Positions 9,435 through 19,262 of a stretch of DNA of 64,000 bases are shown piece after piece. The stretch comes from Bathynomus jamesi (lineage: Eukaryota; Arthropoda; Malacostraca; Isopoda; Cirolanidae). The notes beneath the pieces are model-generated. The model saw only the letters and a list, made by a program, of their open reading frames with translations. It did not search any database and had not been told where the DNA came from. The stretch spans positions 372,001 through 436,000 of the forward strand of contig JAJOZX010001003.1 of the NCBI GenBank assembly GCA_023014485.1. Direction: 5' to 3'. Position 1 is the first letter of the stretch. Each line of letters begins with the position of its first letter. Position numbers and translations under genes: made by a program.

Positions 9435-11774
9435 GGTGGTCCTTATCTATGAGGTGAAAAAATTTTCTTTGAATAGTTTTGGTCTAACCCTATCAAAATA
9501 TTTCATTTGGTGCAAAAATACAGCATACGAAGTTTTTTGGAAAAATTTTAATATCTAAAGGTCGCGCAAGACCCTCAATGTTTCACTATATGGAGCTGTG
9601 CGAGTTCTATTACGTGTCAGGATGCGTATGAAGTTTTAAACTAATTTCTACCAACCCAGAAAGGGTATGAGCCGTTTAATATGAATAATTATGTATACGT
9701 GTAGACTGTAGAGTATACTGTGTAATGTATAAATATACTTATTACTTCAACTCAGAGGTAAAAAAATGTACCAACATAGCAACGCACGTTGTGTCAATAA
9801 TTTGGTGACATTTTTTAATGTGATAGTTTTTAATGATTACAAATTTAAATTTTTCAAATACCAATAAAGCTAATTTGTCATTATAAAATTTTATTTTAAT
9901 GTTAAATTTAGCAACACTGTCTTTGTTTAATGTGACACAGTTGGTGACACGTTGGCAAAAGTTGGCAAAAGTGGCTCTCTGCAACGCTGGACCGAAGCAA
10001 AATGTCCGATCGAGCAGCAATGATGATTCTCGCGGAGACAGCTAAGAGCCTCGGTTACGATCACTGCCCTCGCATTGAATAGGAGCAGCATCCGGAGGTA
10101 ACGGCGGAAGAAACGGGAGGAATCCACCACCAGCATACTAGACACTTTCAATCCGGACGTCCCACTAACTGTCCATTAGGATGGCAAGCAACTGCCCGAC
10201 CTCATCGGAAAGAAGATGGTTGATCGCCTTCCCGTTATCTTGTCTGGAGATGGAGTTTCCTGGCTTCTCGCTATTCCCAAACTCCCCTCAGGCACTGGAT
10301 GGGCGCAATCTCAAGCTGTCCTCGAAACTTTGAAACAATGGGGTGCTGAAGACAAGGTGCGAGCACTGTCTTTCGACACCACTAGCTCCAACACTGGTCG
10401 CACCACAGGAGCGTGCGTCATCCTGCAGCAACTGCTCGGACGCGATGTTCTCCAGCTTGCCTGTCGACACCACATCCTAGAATTGGTGGCAGCGGCAGCC
10501 TTCAAAGAGTGCATGGGTTCCTCCTCAGCCCCAGAAATACTCCTCTTCAGGCGCTTCCAAACACATTGGGAGAAAATCCATCAGGAGCGGTTTGAAGACT
10601 CCAAACACAGCCGAGGTTCGCCGCTGCCATCGCTGACGACACGGAAGAGCTCCTGTCTTTCTTCAGGGCCGCGTTGTTGGAGTAACATCTCGAGAAGACT
10701 CAGGGAACTTCTCGAGCTGGCCTCCTGTTCCTTGGCATTCCACCCCCTCGTGGCATACAATTCTTGGCTCCTGGAGCTCTGAGTCAAGCCCGGTGGATGT
10801 CAAAGGCTATCTATGCTATTAAAGTTTGGATGTTTCGTTCACAGTTCACCCTAACGAAGCGAGAAGAAAGGGGTCTTCATGATTTTTGCATATTCGTAGT
10901 GCGAGTGTATGTGAAGGCCTGGATCACTTCCCCTCTTGCCGTCAGCGCCCCACAGAATGACCTACGTTTCCTCCAATCCTTAGTCAAATACGCACGCGTC
11001 AACCCAGGCATCGCCAAGGCGACTTCCCAGAAGATGGTCGCTCACCTCTGGTACTTGTCTGAGGAATTGGTGGGTCTTTCCCTGTTCGACGATGTCACTC
11101 CTGACATCAAGGACAACATGGTCGAGGCTATATCAAGTGTCGACGAGAACGAGTATCCTCCTAAGCGAGCCCCGGTAGACCTGGACGCCTTGGAAGGAAA
11201 AAATGTCGCCGACTTTGTCACCAAGAAGACGAGGTCACTCTTCGTAACTCTCAGCATCCCGGATAAATTCCTGAAGATTCATGCAGCGAGATGGACCAGT
11301 GCCAGCGACTACCAGGCTGCGAGGGCGGTGATGAAGACGCTTGCAGTCACAAATGATAAAGTCGAGCGTGGAGTTGCTCTCATCCAGGACTTCTCCTGGC
11401 GTCTTACTGAGGATGAGGAACAACTCCAGTTTATCCTCCAGGTGATTGCGGAACATCGCAAGCGTGTGCCGTGGGCCGTCAAGCAGACCTTAACAGGGCG
11501 ACAATGAGTGGCTGGCCACCATGAGACCCACGTTTTAAATGGATAATACCCATTTTTAATGAGGGGGGAGGACCCTGGCTGAGGGCCCACGGCTTTGTCA
11601 ATACAGTTGAAAGTAATAGTTCACTAAACTCCATATAGTAAAATTTTGAGGACCTTCCGCGACCTCTAAATATTAATATTTTTCCCAAAAAATTTCTACT
11701 GTGTTTCTCCACCAAATGGAACATTTTGATGAGGTCAAACAGAAAAAAATCGAAAGTTGGAAAATAAGTATATA
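9432..11774 (+). mobile_element. DDE transposon with ~200-bp inverted repeats
   Basis: The left end begins CAGGGTGGTCCTTATC after a TA run. About 190 bp of the left end (to ~9620) match, in reverse complement and with ~25% divergence, the right end at ~11600-11770. Shared landmarks are 'CATTTGGTG', 'TTTTTTGG(G)AAAAAT', 'TCTAAAGGTCGCG' and 'CTATATGGAG'. The outermost bases of the right repeat are missing where the next transposon begins at 11775. It contains the transposase pseudogene at 10002-11507. Confidence 0.75.
10002..11507 (+). pseudogene. Transposase of a hAT-like family ('FDTTSSN…ACRHHILE'), inactivated
   Basis: From an ATG at 10002 the product begins 'MSDRAAMMILAETAKSLGYD'. A frameshift and a TAG where tryptophan is expected ('H*DGKQLPDLIGKKM', near 10180) follow, then a 188-codon stretch (10216-10782) and a second frame (10764-11507). 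'LSFDTTSSNTG' followed ~26 residues later by 'LACRHHILEL' has the layout of the hAT catalytic region, an aspartate followed by C-x2-H. The C-terminal 'ERGVALIQDFSWRLTEDEEQ' matches the fragment at 118-336. The GC-rich coding stretch stands out from its AT-rich surroundings. I do not recognise a named family; hAT is an inference. Other DDE superfamilies are possible. Confidence 0.65.
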
Positions 11775-13174
11775 CAGGGTGTTTGAAAACTTTCTGTACA
11801 AATTGTAATGGGGGATAGGCAACACCAAGACAAACCCTTTTCGTCTATAAGTGTATGTCCGCTGACGTCACCATTCGGCGCGAGAGGGCGCCGCTGCAAT
11901 TGGCTAAAAGGTGAAGTGGGCTAGACTCGCGTTTGCCGCGGGCATTCTTAAATCGGACGTAGTACGCGTAACATGGAGCGCTTCACGACTGCTGAGATGG
12001 CTGACATGCATATGGTGTATGGGGCTGCCAATGGAAACGGAAGAGCTGCTGTGAGGTTGTACCGACAGCGCTTCCCAAACAGACGTGTGCCAAACCACCA
12101 AACGTTTGCGCATTTGCATCGGCGACTGCGAGAAACTGGAACATTCCATGCAAACATGCATGACACTGGTCGGGAGAGAAACGTGCGCACTCCTGACATG
12201 GAAGAAGAAATCCTACGGCGATTTGAGGACAATCCAAGCGCAAGCACGCGAGGTGTTGCACGTATCCTCGGTGTGAACCACGACCTGGTCTGGAGAGTGT
12301 TGCACGAGCAGCAGTTACCGTTTCATCGTCAGAGAGTCCAGGCATTACAACCTCGGGATTACCCTCTTCGTGTGGAATTAGCACGCTGGTTTCTGCAGCA
12401 GACAGCGGTGCAGCCTAATTTTCCGGCTTATGTGCTGTTCTCAGATGAGGCCTGTTTCACACGTGAGGGTGTGTTTAACATGCACAATTCTCACGTGTGG
12501 GCGCACGCAAATCCACATGCTACACGGGTGCATGCTCATCAAGAACGGTTCGCCGTCAATGTTTGGGCGGGTATCGTCCATGGCAAGTTGATTGGACCGT
12601 ACCTGCTGCCTGCCCGACTCGACGGGCGGGTTTATCGGATATTTCTTGAAGAAACGTTGCCGGAACTGCTGGAAGATGTTCCCGTGGCTATTCGTAGACG
12701 AATGTGGTTTCAACACGACGGGGCCCCAGCACACTCCAGCAACGATGTGCGGGATTATCTGAACGCCACTTTTGGGGACCGATGGATAGGCCGGGGTGGG
12801 CCCGTAGCCTGGCCACCGAGATCGCCCGATTTAACATGCCTCGATTTCTTCCTGTGGGGACACATGAAGAACCTCGTGTACGAGACTCCCATTTACTCAG
12901 AAGAAGACCTCGTAGCAAGAATCGCTGTCGCCGCTGGAACTGTTCCCGAAATGCCGGGAATCTTTCGACGTGTACGTCGGTCAATGCTTCGACGCTGTCG
13001 GGCATGCATTGATGCTACCGGTCGCAACTTTCAGCACCTTCTTTAAATAAACATGCCGTGTACACTTGTTTTCATTCATTTATGTACCAGCTCCACCAAT
13101 ATAGCCGAAAAGGGTTTGTCTTGGTGTTGCCTATCACCCATTACAATTTGTACAGAAAGTTTTCAAACACCCTG
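11775..13174 (+). mobile_element. Tc1/mariner-superfamily transposon (DD41D, Visitor-like), structurally complete
   Basis: Inverted repeats of about 70 bp start CAGGGTGTTTGAAAACTTTC at 11775 and its complement ends at 13174, with only isolated differences (for example GGGGGATAGG versus GGTGATAGG). TA precedes the left end; the right flank reads TG then TATATA. The single ORF at 11973-13046 fills the interior. Base composition is much more GC-rich than the surroundings, consistent with recent arrival. Confidence 0.88.
11973..13046 (+). CDS. Transposase, IS630/Tc1/mariner superfamily, DD41D, apparently intact
   Basis: A 357-residue ORF with no stop or shift. Residues ~5-115 form paired HTH domains ('TAEMADMHMVYGAANGNGRA', then 'STRGVARILGVNHDLVWRVL'). 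The catalytic triad is D158 ('LFSDEACF'), D249 ('WFQHDGAPAH') and D291 ('SPDLTCLDFFLWG'), leaving 41 residues between the last two. Classical mariners have 34 (DD34D), whereas DD41D is the spacing I recall for the Visitor group. 'RSPDLTxLDFFLWG' is well kept. It sits centrally between ~70-bp terminal repeats, the layout of an autonomous element. Activity is an inference from intactness. The start is the first ATG after the repeat. Confidence 0.9.
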   Translation: MERFTTAEMADMHMVYGAANGNGRAAVRLYRQRFPNRRVPNHQTFAHLHRRLRETGTFHANMHDTGRERNVRTPDMEEEILRRFEDNPSASTRGVARILGVNHDLVWRVLHEQQLPFHRQRVQALQPRDYPLRVELARWFLQQTAVQPNFPAYVLFSDEACFTREGVFNMHNSHVWAHANPHATRVHAHQERFAVNVWAGIVHGKLIGPYLLPARLDGRVYRIFLEETLPELLEDVPVAIRRRMWFQHDGAPAHSSNDVRDYLNATFGDRWIGRGGPVAWPPRSPDLTCLDFFLWGHMKNLVYETPIYSEEDLVARIAVAAGTVPEMPGIFRRVRRSMLRRCRACIDATGRNFQHLL

Positions 13175-13319
13175 TGTATATATATATGTATATATAATAC
13201 ACACACACACATTTCAACTGCAAAGAACACGCAGTATAAATAACGTAAAGAACGACGCTTGTATAGGAGAACATTCCGCGCAAGATGAGAAGAGAGAACG
13301 AACAAATGAAAAAATGAGG

Positions 13320-13391
13320 TAACCACCCGGGAATCGAACCCGGGATCTTCCGATTGCCGGTCAGATATGATAACCATTACACCACGGGCCT
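13320..13391 (-). tRNA. tRNA-like sequence, copy 1 (probable pseudogene or SINE head)
   Basis: On the minus strand there is a D-arm/A-box-like 'GTGGTGTAATGGTTATCAT', a five-pair anticodon stem (TCTGA/TCGGA, one G-T) with loop CCGGCAA, and a perfect T-arm/B box (CCGGGTTCGATTCCCGG). The nominal anticodon is GGC, but position 33 is C rather than T, and the acceptor ends do not pair. It therefore keeps a Pol III promoter but is unlikely to be a working tRNA. Confidence 0.55.
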
Positions 13392-13588
13392 CACTCGAAC
13401 AAATGCCGTAATTCCTCTACATACGCGCAGAAACCAATGCCCCAAGGGGGCACCTCCCGCATGCCGTATCTATATATACATTTCAACTGCAAAGAACACG
13501 CAGTATAAATAACGTAAAGAACGACGCTTGTATAGGAGAACATTCCGCGCAAGATGAGAAGAGAGAACGAACAAATGAAAAAATGAGG

Positions 13589-13660
13589 TAACCACCCGGG
13601 AATCGAACCCGGGATCTTCCGATTGCCGGTCAGATATGATAACCATTACACCACGGGCCT
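13589..13660 (-). tRNA. tRNA-like sequence, copy 2 (probable pseudogene or SINE head)
   Basis: Identical by eye to the copy at 13320-13391 and carried in the next 270-bp unit; the same C33 and unpaired acceptor apply. Confidence 0.55.
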
Positions 13661-13783
13661 CACTCGAACAAATGCCGTAATTCCTCTACATACGCGCAGA
13701 AACCAATGCCCCAAGGGGGCACCTCCCGCATGCCGTATCTATATATACACATTTCAACTGCAAAGAACACGCAGTATAAATAA

Positions 13784-13952
13784 CGTAAAGAACGACGCTT
13801 GTATAGGAGAACATTCCGCGCAAGATGAGAAGAGAGAACGAACAAATGAAAAAATGAGGTAACCACCCGGGTGGTTACCTCATTTTTTCATTTGTTCGTT
13901 CTCTCTTCTCATCTTGCGCGAATGTTCTCCTATACAAGCGTCGTTCTTTACG
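13784..13952. repeat. Palindrome at the end of the tRNA-like tandem array
   Basis: The third unit from 13784 (CGTAAAGAACGACGCTTG) runs to a centre at 'ACCACCCGGGTGGTTACC' (13862-13879) and then returns as its own reverse complement to 13952, with a two-base difference (CCGCGC / GCGCG). It may be a real inverted junction or an assembly or library artefact. Confidence 0.85.
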
Positions 13953-13997
<45 letters not shown>

Positions 13998-14590
13998 CAA
14001 GAGAAACTACAGAACTACAGAAGCTAAGGCTAACAAAGACCCTAAGATCCACTCTAAGGTTAGCCCGAGAGAAAGAAGAAAGTAAGGGGTTAAAAGAAGA
14101 GAATAAGGGGTTAAGTAAGTAGCAAAACCTATCATTCGTGGATTAACATTCATTCAGAAAAAGAGAGAGAAAGACTCAGCATCATCATCCGCTGGCCACT
14201 GCCGACAAGTCGGAAAAATGGTTGAAGAGAATAGGAAACGGGTGAAAGATGAAAAGAAGTAAAATAAGAACGCTTACAAACCATGCAAACAGTCTTAACT
14301 CAAACACTGTCATACCATGACTATACGTATATATAAATCTCCCGCTCTTTGTAAACAAACCCCCAATTTATCTAACTTCAGTAGTTAAAAAAATTCCCTT
14401 GAGCTTTTCTGAACTTTCTCTCTCCATGTAATATAAATTATATAAAAAATGTTTTAAACATTGCATCATTATAATAATTTCAAAAGAGTGCGCTGGTTTT
14501 AGCTCTCTCTCTCTCTCTCTCTCTCTCTCTATTTCTTTCTGCTCCCCTGACTCACACAATCTTTTTTTTTTAAATAAATTCTCACGTAAG
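13953..14590. other. Microsatellites and unclassified AT-rich sequence
   Basis: (TA)n(TG)n at about 13953-13997 and (CT)n at about 14503-14530. The stretch around 14190-14270 ('CCACTGCCGACAAGTCGGAAAA') weakly resembles 62880-62950. No gene. Confidence 0.5.
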
Positions 14591-14850
14591 GTGAAATCGA
14601 AAAGAAACATTGTAAAATAAATGTTGAAATTGGAAATACCAATAAATGTTTCAAAGTGTAGGACAGAATACGAGTTTAGCTTTTTGAATTATCTCTGTTA
14701 CCAACTTCGAAATAAGACACGACAGTATTTAAAAAAAATATGCAGATTCGTACAAACCACACAAAAACGTTCTGTTCAATTCATCTATTATTTATGTTAA
14801 TAAAATAAAGTAAGAGAGTTTTCGAATAGTATCTTATATTTTAAATTATA

Positions 14851-16199
14851 TCAGGTTGTAACATAAATTCTGCTCGATTAGAAAACGGACGCTAGATAAT
14901 AGAATAACCTCAAGATAATGTGAAATATGATAATTTTAGAAATGTTGCAAAATACACGCGGCGACAGGTTCGCACAGGTTTTATTACGATACAGAATGAC
15001 TTAGGCTAGTGCAGGCTTAGGCTAGTGTAGGATTAGGCTAATGAATATTTTCTCTGATGTTTTTCATACAGTTACAATGCCACCCCTACGATATTACAGT
15101 AATCGAAAAAACATGAAGCCCACGAAAGAGCATATTCGACATGTGATGCTGTATGAGTTCCATAAAGGATCTAACGCTAGTGAATCCGCAAGAAACATTC
15201 AAACAGTTTATGGAAATGATGTTGTGAGCGAATGGATTGTAGGAGATGGTTTGAGAAGTTCAGAAATGAAGACTTCAGTCTGAAAGATTATCAACGAACA
15301 GGACGACTAAATGAGTTAGATGAAGAGTTGCTGAAACCAACAGTGGAGGAAAACCCAATGGTAACTGTAAGAGAACTTGGCCTGCAACTCAGCGTTAGCC
15401 ATATGACCATTCTTCGTCATTTGAAGCTGTTAGGAAAAGTAGTAAAGGTTGGAAAATGGGTTCCGCATGAATTGTCACAAGCGAATCTTCAACATCGAAT
15501 CGATATTTACACATCACTGCATTCTCGGCAACTGCAGGCACCGTTTTTGAATCGGATCGTCATTGGGGATGAAAAATGAGTCCTCTATAACAATATTAAG
15601 CGTCGACATCAGTGGCTTGGCCGTGAAACAAAGCCTGAATCTCAGCCAAGGAATGGACCCCATCCAAAGAAAATTTTGCTATGCGTTTGGTGGGATATGC
15701 AAGGAATTATTCATTTTGAGTTTCTGCCAGATAACCAAACAATCACAGCTGAAGTCTACTGTCAACAACTCCAACGACTGAAGATGGCATTACAATGCTC
15801 GAATCACCACTGCCCAATTGGAGGCATTTGGTTGGGAAAAAAATGCCTCATCCACCTTATTCTCCGGACATCGCACCTTCAGACTACCATTTATTCAGAA
15901 GTCTGCAACACCACCTAGATGGACAAAAGTTGCAATCCAGGGAAGATATCGAAAACGAAGTGATCGCTTTTTTTAACTCGAAACCAAGGGATTTCTTCGA
16001 ACGTGGCATAAAAAAACTTTTTTACAGGTGGGAGGAGGTTATAGAAAAAGAATGGAATTATATTGATGATTAATTTGTCATTATGTCATTTAATTTTTGT
16101 TGTGAATAAACTAAAAATTGGAGCAAATTTGTCCTTATAAGTCATTTAAGTTTTTATTTTGAATGAACCAAAAATCGAGCAGAATATGTTACAACCTTA
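14851..16199 (+). mobile_element. mariner (DD34D) element, inactive, with known empty site
   Basis: Terminal repeats TCAGGTTGTAACATAAATTCTG and the complement of TAAGGTTGTAACATATTCTGC. TA is duplicated at 14849-14850 and 16200-16201, judged against the empty site at 44955. A transposase pseudogene lies inside. Confidence 0.88.
15041..16073 (+). pseudogene. mariner transposase, broken
   Basis: The N-terminal HTH region ('HIRHVMLYEFHKGSNASESA') shifts frame near 15240 into 'WFEKFRNEDFSLKDYQRTGR' and 'VSHMTILRHLKLLGKV'. The first aspartate block reads 'IGDEK' followed by a TGA where W is usual. 'CVWWDMQGIIHFEFLPDNQT' follows. The block with the second aspartate (HDNARPH) is missing and a third frame resumes at 'LEAFGWEKMPHPPYSPD', ending 'LFYRWEEVIEKEWNYIDD'. 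Related to, but not the same as, the mariner at 7.6-9.4 kb. Confidence 0.88.
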
Positions 16200-16330
16200 T
16201 ACATTAAAATAATCTTTTGAAAAACCCAGCAAAGATCGAGAAATTCACTCAGAACAGACTTTTCGAACAAAGTACATGATGGATGTTTGTAAATTGTATG
16301 AAAAAGAAAATCTGGTAGCTCTAGTAGTAT

Positions 16331-16620
16331 GGGCGCAAGATGGGAGCGTGTAAATGCAATGGCAATGTTGCAAATGATGATAACTGTTGCAAAGGGTGGG
16401 TGGGTTGATGTTGAGAAGGGGTTGAAGGTAATGTTGCAAGGGGGAGGGGTATTGCAGAAAGGGGATGGGGGGAAACCCCCAAGTTGCATGAAAGGGGAGC
16501 TTTGGGGGAGAAGCTGGGACGGCCTCACCCCCTAAAGGGGTTATCCTAACCTAAGAAGGTAAGACTTAACCTAAGAAGGAGAGAGAGAGAGAGAGAGAGA
16601 GAGACCACCGCATAATGCGA
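16331..16620. repeat. G-rich arm of the interspersed repeat, inverted relative to 44.3-44.58 kb
   Basis: The reverse complement of this stretch (GA run, 'CCTAACCTAAGAAGG', G-rich blocks, 'GTTGCAA' repeats, 'TGGGCGCAAGATGGGAGCG') resembles 44320-44575 (CT run, 'CTTAGGTTAGGTTGATCC', 'CTTGCAACA', 'CCCATTTTCCGCCCA'). The repeat thus seems to have related arms that can lie at either end. Confidence 0.5.
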
Positions 16621-17005
16621 GCCCAGGGTACCAACATCTGTTATATAGAAGGTCGGGAGTTGCCAGATAGCGCCATTTATTTATATATGGAGGTGTTGCC
16701 AGAGAGCACTATTTTAATTATTTATTTATTAAAGGTATGAAAAAGATGCTCTCACTGCTTAGAGGGGGTTGCCAGTTATTGAATTTATTTATTTATATAT
16801 GGAACGGTTACCGGTTATTGAATTTATTTATATATAGAAGGTTACCAGAGAGCACAATTTATTTTAATTATTTATTTATTAAAACTCGTGTAAATCCATA
16901 CCATCTGAGAAAAAAAAAATACTAGATAAATTCCAGTAACAGACATTGAATGAAAAAACAAATGACAAAATAAATATATAAGCAAAAATATTAATACACA
17001 CTTTA

Positions 17006-17040
<35 letters not shown>
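16621..17040. other. AT-rich repeats, no gene
   Basis: Several diverged units of 'GTTGCCAGA…AGCAC/GC…ATTTATTTA' around 16650-16870, then a TA run ending exactly at the next element. A similar 'GCAATCTGGCAAC' occurs at 44177-44195. Confidence 0.5.
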
Positions 17041-17043
<3 letters not shown>

Positions 17044-17967
17044 GTGGGCGGAAAGTAGTTCCCTATTTTGGATTGGTAAAAAAATACGTATATTATCCAT
17101 TTATTTCAGAAGAAATAATATGAGAAGGTAGGCATACATGGTAGGTTTTCTCTAAAATTCAATGTGGGCTCCAACTCTTTCCACCAGCTTCTGGAGCCGC
17201 CCAGGAATGGCGTCCACTGACTTTAGCAGGAACTCCGGCGGGATGGAGGACATGACTTCCCGAATTCGGTCCTCCAGTTCTTCCAATGTCCTCGGTTTGG
17301 TGCGGTAGACTTCTTCCTTTACCCACCCCCAAAGAAAGAAGTCGCACGGTGTCAAGTCGGGGCTCCTGGCTGGCCATTGATGTGGACCACGACGACCCAT
17401 CCAACGCCCAGGGAAGTGGGCATCCAGCCACTCACGGACAACAAGAGCGAAGTGCGGAGGGGCGCCATCTTGCATAAATATCAGATCGTCGATGTTCTCC
17501 CATGTGCTGACAACCGGCCAGACCTCGTTTCGCAACATAGCAAGGTACCGCTCAGCATTCATGGTGTTGCGCAGAAGGAACGGGCCCACAACCTGATCTG
17601 AGGTCATACCACACCACACCGTTACACTGAACCGATTCTGCCGTTTTTCAGCGGTAACCGTGCGACTTCTTTCTTTGGGGGTGGGTAAAGGAAGAAGTCT
17701 ACCGCACCAAACCGAGGACATTGGAAGAACTGGAGGACCGAATTCGGGAAGTCATGTCCTCCATCCCGCCGGAGTTCCTGCTAAAGTCAGTGAACGCCAT
17801 TCCTGGGCGGCTCCAGAAGCTGGTGGAAAGAGTTGGAGCCCACATTGAATTTTAGAGAAAACCTACCATGTATGCCTACCTTTTCATATTATTTTTTCTG
17901 AAATAAATGGATAATATACGTATTTTTTTACCAATCCAAAATAGGGAGCTACTTTCCGCCCACCCTG
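17041..17967 (-). mobile_element. Palindromic mariner derivative (DD41D type) with ~310-bp inverted arms
   Basis: The left arm 17041-17353 and right arm 17656-17967 are reverse complements over ~312 bp with only scattered differences, and both ends (CAGG(G)TGGGCGGAAAGTAG) are flanked by TA runs. The loop (17354-17655) is unique transposase sequence. The element has lost its 5' half and carries two opposed copies of its 3' end. Confidence 0.88.
17152..17721 (-). pseudogene. C-terminal half of a DD41D mariner-type transposase
   Basis: The genuine portion runs from ~17655 down to 17152: 'RFSVTVWCGMTSDQVVGPFL', 'FMQDGAPPHFALVVREWLDA', 'ARSPDLTPCDFFLWGWVKEE', then a C-terminal tail 'LVERVGAHIEF'. 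Forty-one residues separate the aspartates of QDGAPPH and PCDFFLWG. The HTH region and first aspartate are absent. The first ~20 residues of the open frame come from the inverted second copy of the 3' end, so they are not true transposase sequence. It cannot be active. Confidence 0.85.
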
Positions 17968-18912
17968 TATATATATATATAGTTTTATAGTTTCAAGGTT
18001 ATTTTATTCTACTTTTTTAATCTATATTTTTTTTATAAAGAAAATTCCGCGAAATCAGAGTAAAAACAAAGAAGAGGATGCACGAAAGCAGACAAGAAAG
18101 CAAACATGCAATCTGAAACGAGAAACTTAGTATACTAAAATTGACAGTGAACATTGTAATATTCTCATAGAATATTTTTAATGTTTATTGTCAATTTTAT
18201 TAACTTCCTTATAAATCGGAAGACACGAATTGCCTTCAAAACACTAAAAAAAAAATTAAACAAATTTCTTGAATCTTTTGAACGAGAAGGAATGGGACAA
18301 AAACGCATGAAAACGCACAATACAAACAGGTGAATTTCTGGAGGCTACTCGAGAGCCACGAACGAGACATGTAGGAATGCGGATGTCCCTACTTTCTAAC
18401 TGAACGCATCCTTTCTGTGACAAAATTCTCTGTCTCTATCCCCCTCTCTCCCTCTCTCTCTCTCTCTCTATACCCCCTCTCCCCCCTCTCTCCCTCATAC
18501 GGATCTGTTCCATTTTAAAAGAACTTATTCAATCAATACCTCAGGAGTTTTACTGAAAAAAAAATTCAAAAAAACTCTCAAATTATTTTTAAGACACTTG
18601 AAAAAGAGTTCGAAAGTCTTCCATTAATATGAATATGATTCAATTTATGAAAAAATCTGGTAATTTTATTCAATGAAGATATTAACATCAATGAATTTAC
18701 GCTTAATATTTTTTTAAAATTAAATACTGATAAATTTAACCGCTGAATATGGAATCAATCTATCTATTAAATTAATATACGGGGAGGATGAGATCAGACA
18801 GCAATTCCTTCCCTCAACATAAATACATACTTTAAACGCTGGAATATAAGCATAAAAAATAATAATAGAGGAGATCAGACAGCAATTCACTCATTCACCA
18901 GACCTAGAGGCA

Positions 18913-18973
<61 letters not shown>

Positions 18974-19150
18974 TATAGTGAAATTTCATTCGGAACCCAA
19001 TTCTTTTATATATAGGCCTATAAATAAATTAAATTACATAATTGACAGCTAAAATATGCAGGACCCATATACATTTAATGTTGCCTCATCATTTCTGTCT
19101 GACTCTGGCGGTGAGGCTCTGGTTCGCTCCAGCATGCTGGCCCCTGGGTG
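17968..19150. other. No gene; AT-rich with microsatellites
   Basis: CT-rich run about 18430-18490 and a long TA run about 18917-18971. 'AGATCAGACAGCAATTC' is repeated near 18791 and 18872, and 'CAATTCACTCATTCACC' recurs near 18883 and 20142. No coding signal. Confidence 0.5.
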
Positions 19151-19262
19151 GGTGGGTACTGGCTCTGTTACTGAACGACGAAAAAGCTATCTCTATTTAC
19201 GTTATCGAACCCATGTCTCGAACCTTTCTCCAACTAATGGTTTATAAAGATTTATATATAAT
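19151..19262 (-). repeat. LINE 3'-end fragment (same family as 63085-63404)
   Basis: 19181-19211 matches 63367-63397 without a mismatch across 31 bases, beginning AAAAAGCTATCTCTATTTAC. This is the reverse complement of the RT C-terminal region around 'FDNVNRDSFF'. Flanking similarity decays on both sides. Confidence 0.7.

Larger units (their letters stand above)
13211..13870 (-). repeat. Tandem ~270-bp repeat containing tRNA-like sequences, 2.4 units
   Basis: Units start at 13211, 13480 and 13751 ('ATTTCAACTGCAAAGAACACG'), with periods of 269 and 271 bp and almost no divergence. Units 1 and 2 each contain a reverse-strand tRNA-like sequence; unit 3 stops inside it at 13870, where a palindrome begins. 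A tRNA head plus unrelated sequence suggests a tRNA-derived SINE or satellite. Confidence 0.75.
14591..16330 (+). repeat. Interspersed repeat copy A, split by a mariner
   Basis: 14591-14850 and 16200-16330 match 44590-44955 and 44956-45085 almost base for base ('TGTTGAAATTGGAAATACC', 'CAAAGTGTAGGACAGAATACG', 'AAAATAATCTTTTGAAAA'). Copy B reads straight through 'AAATTATACAGTAAAATAATC' where copy A carries the mariner, so copy B is the empty site. Copy B has instead gained a TA microsatellite at 44667-44710. Confidence 0.85.

Noticed and set aside
12085..13012. Additional ORFs overlapping the DD41D transposase
   Set aside because: All are in other frames of the intact transposase and encode no motif.
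13320..13391. A functional tRNA-Ala(GGC)
   Set aside because: Position 33 is C, the acceptor arms do not pair, and the sequence lies in a tandem repeat; kept only as tRNA-like.
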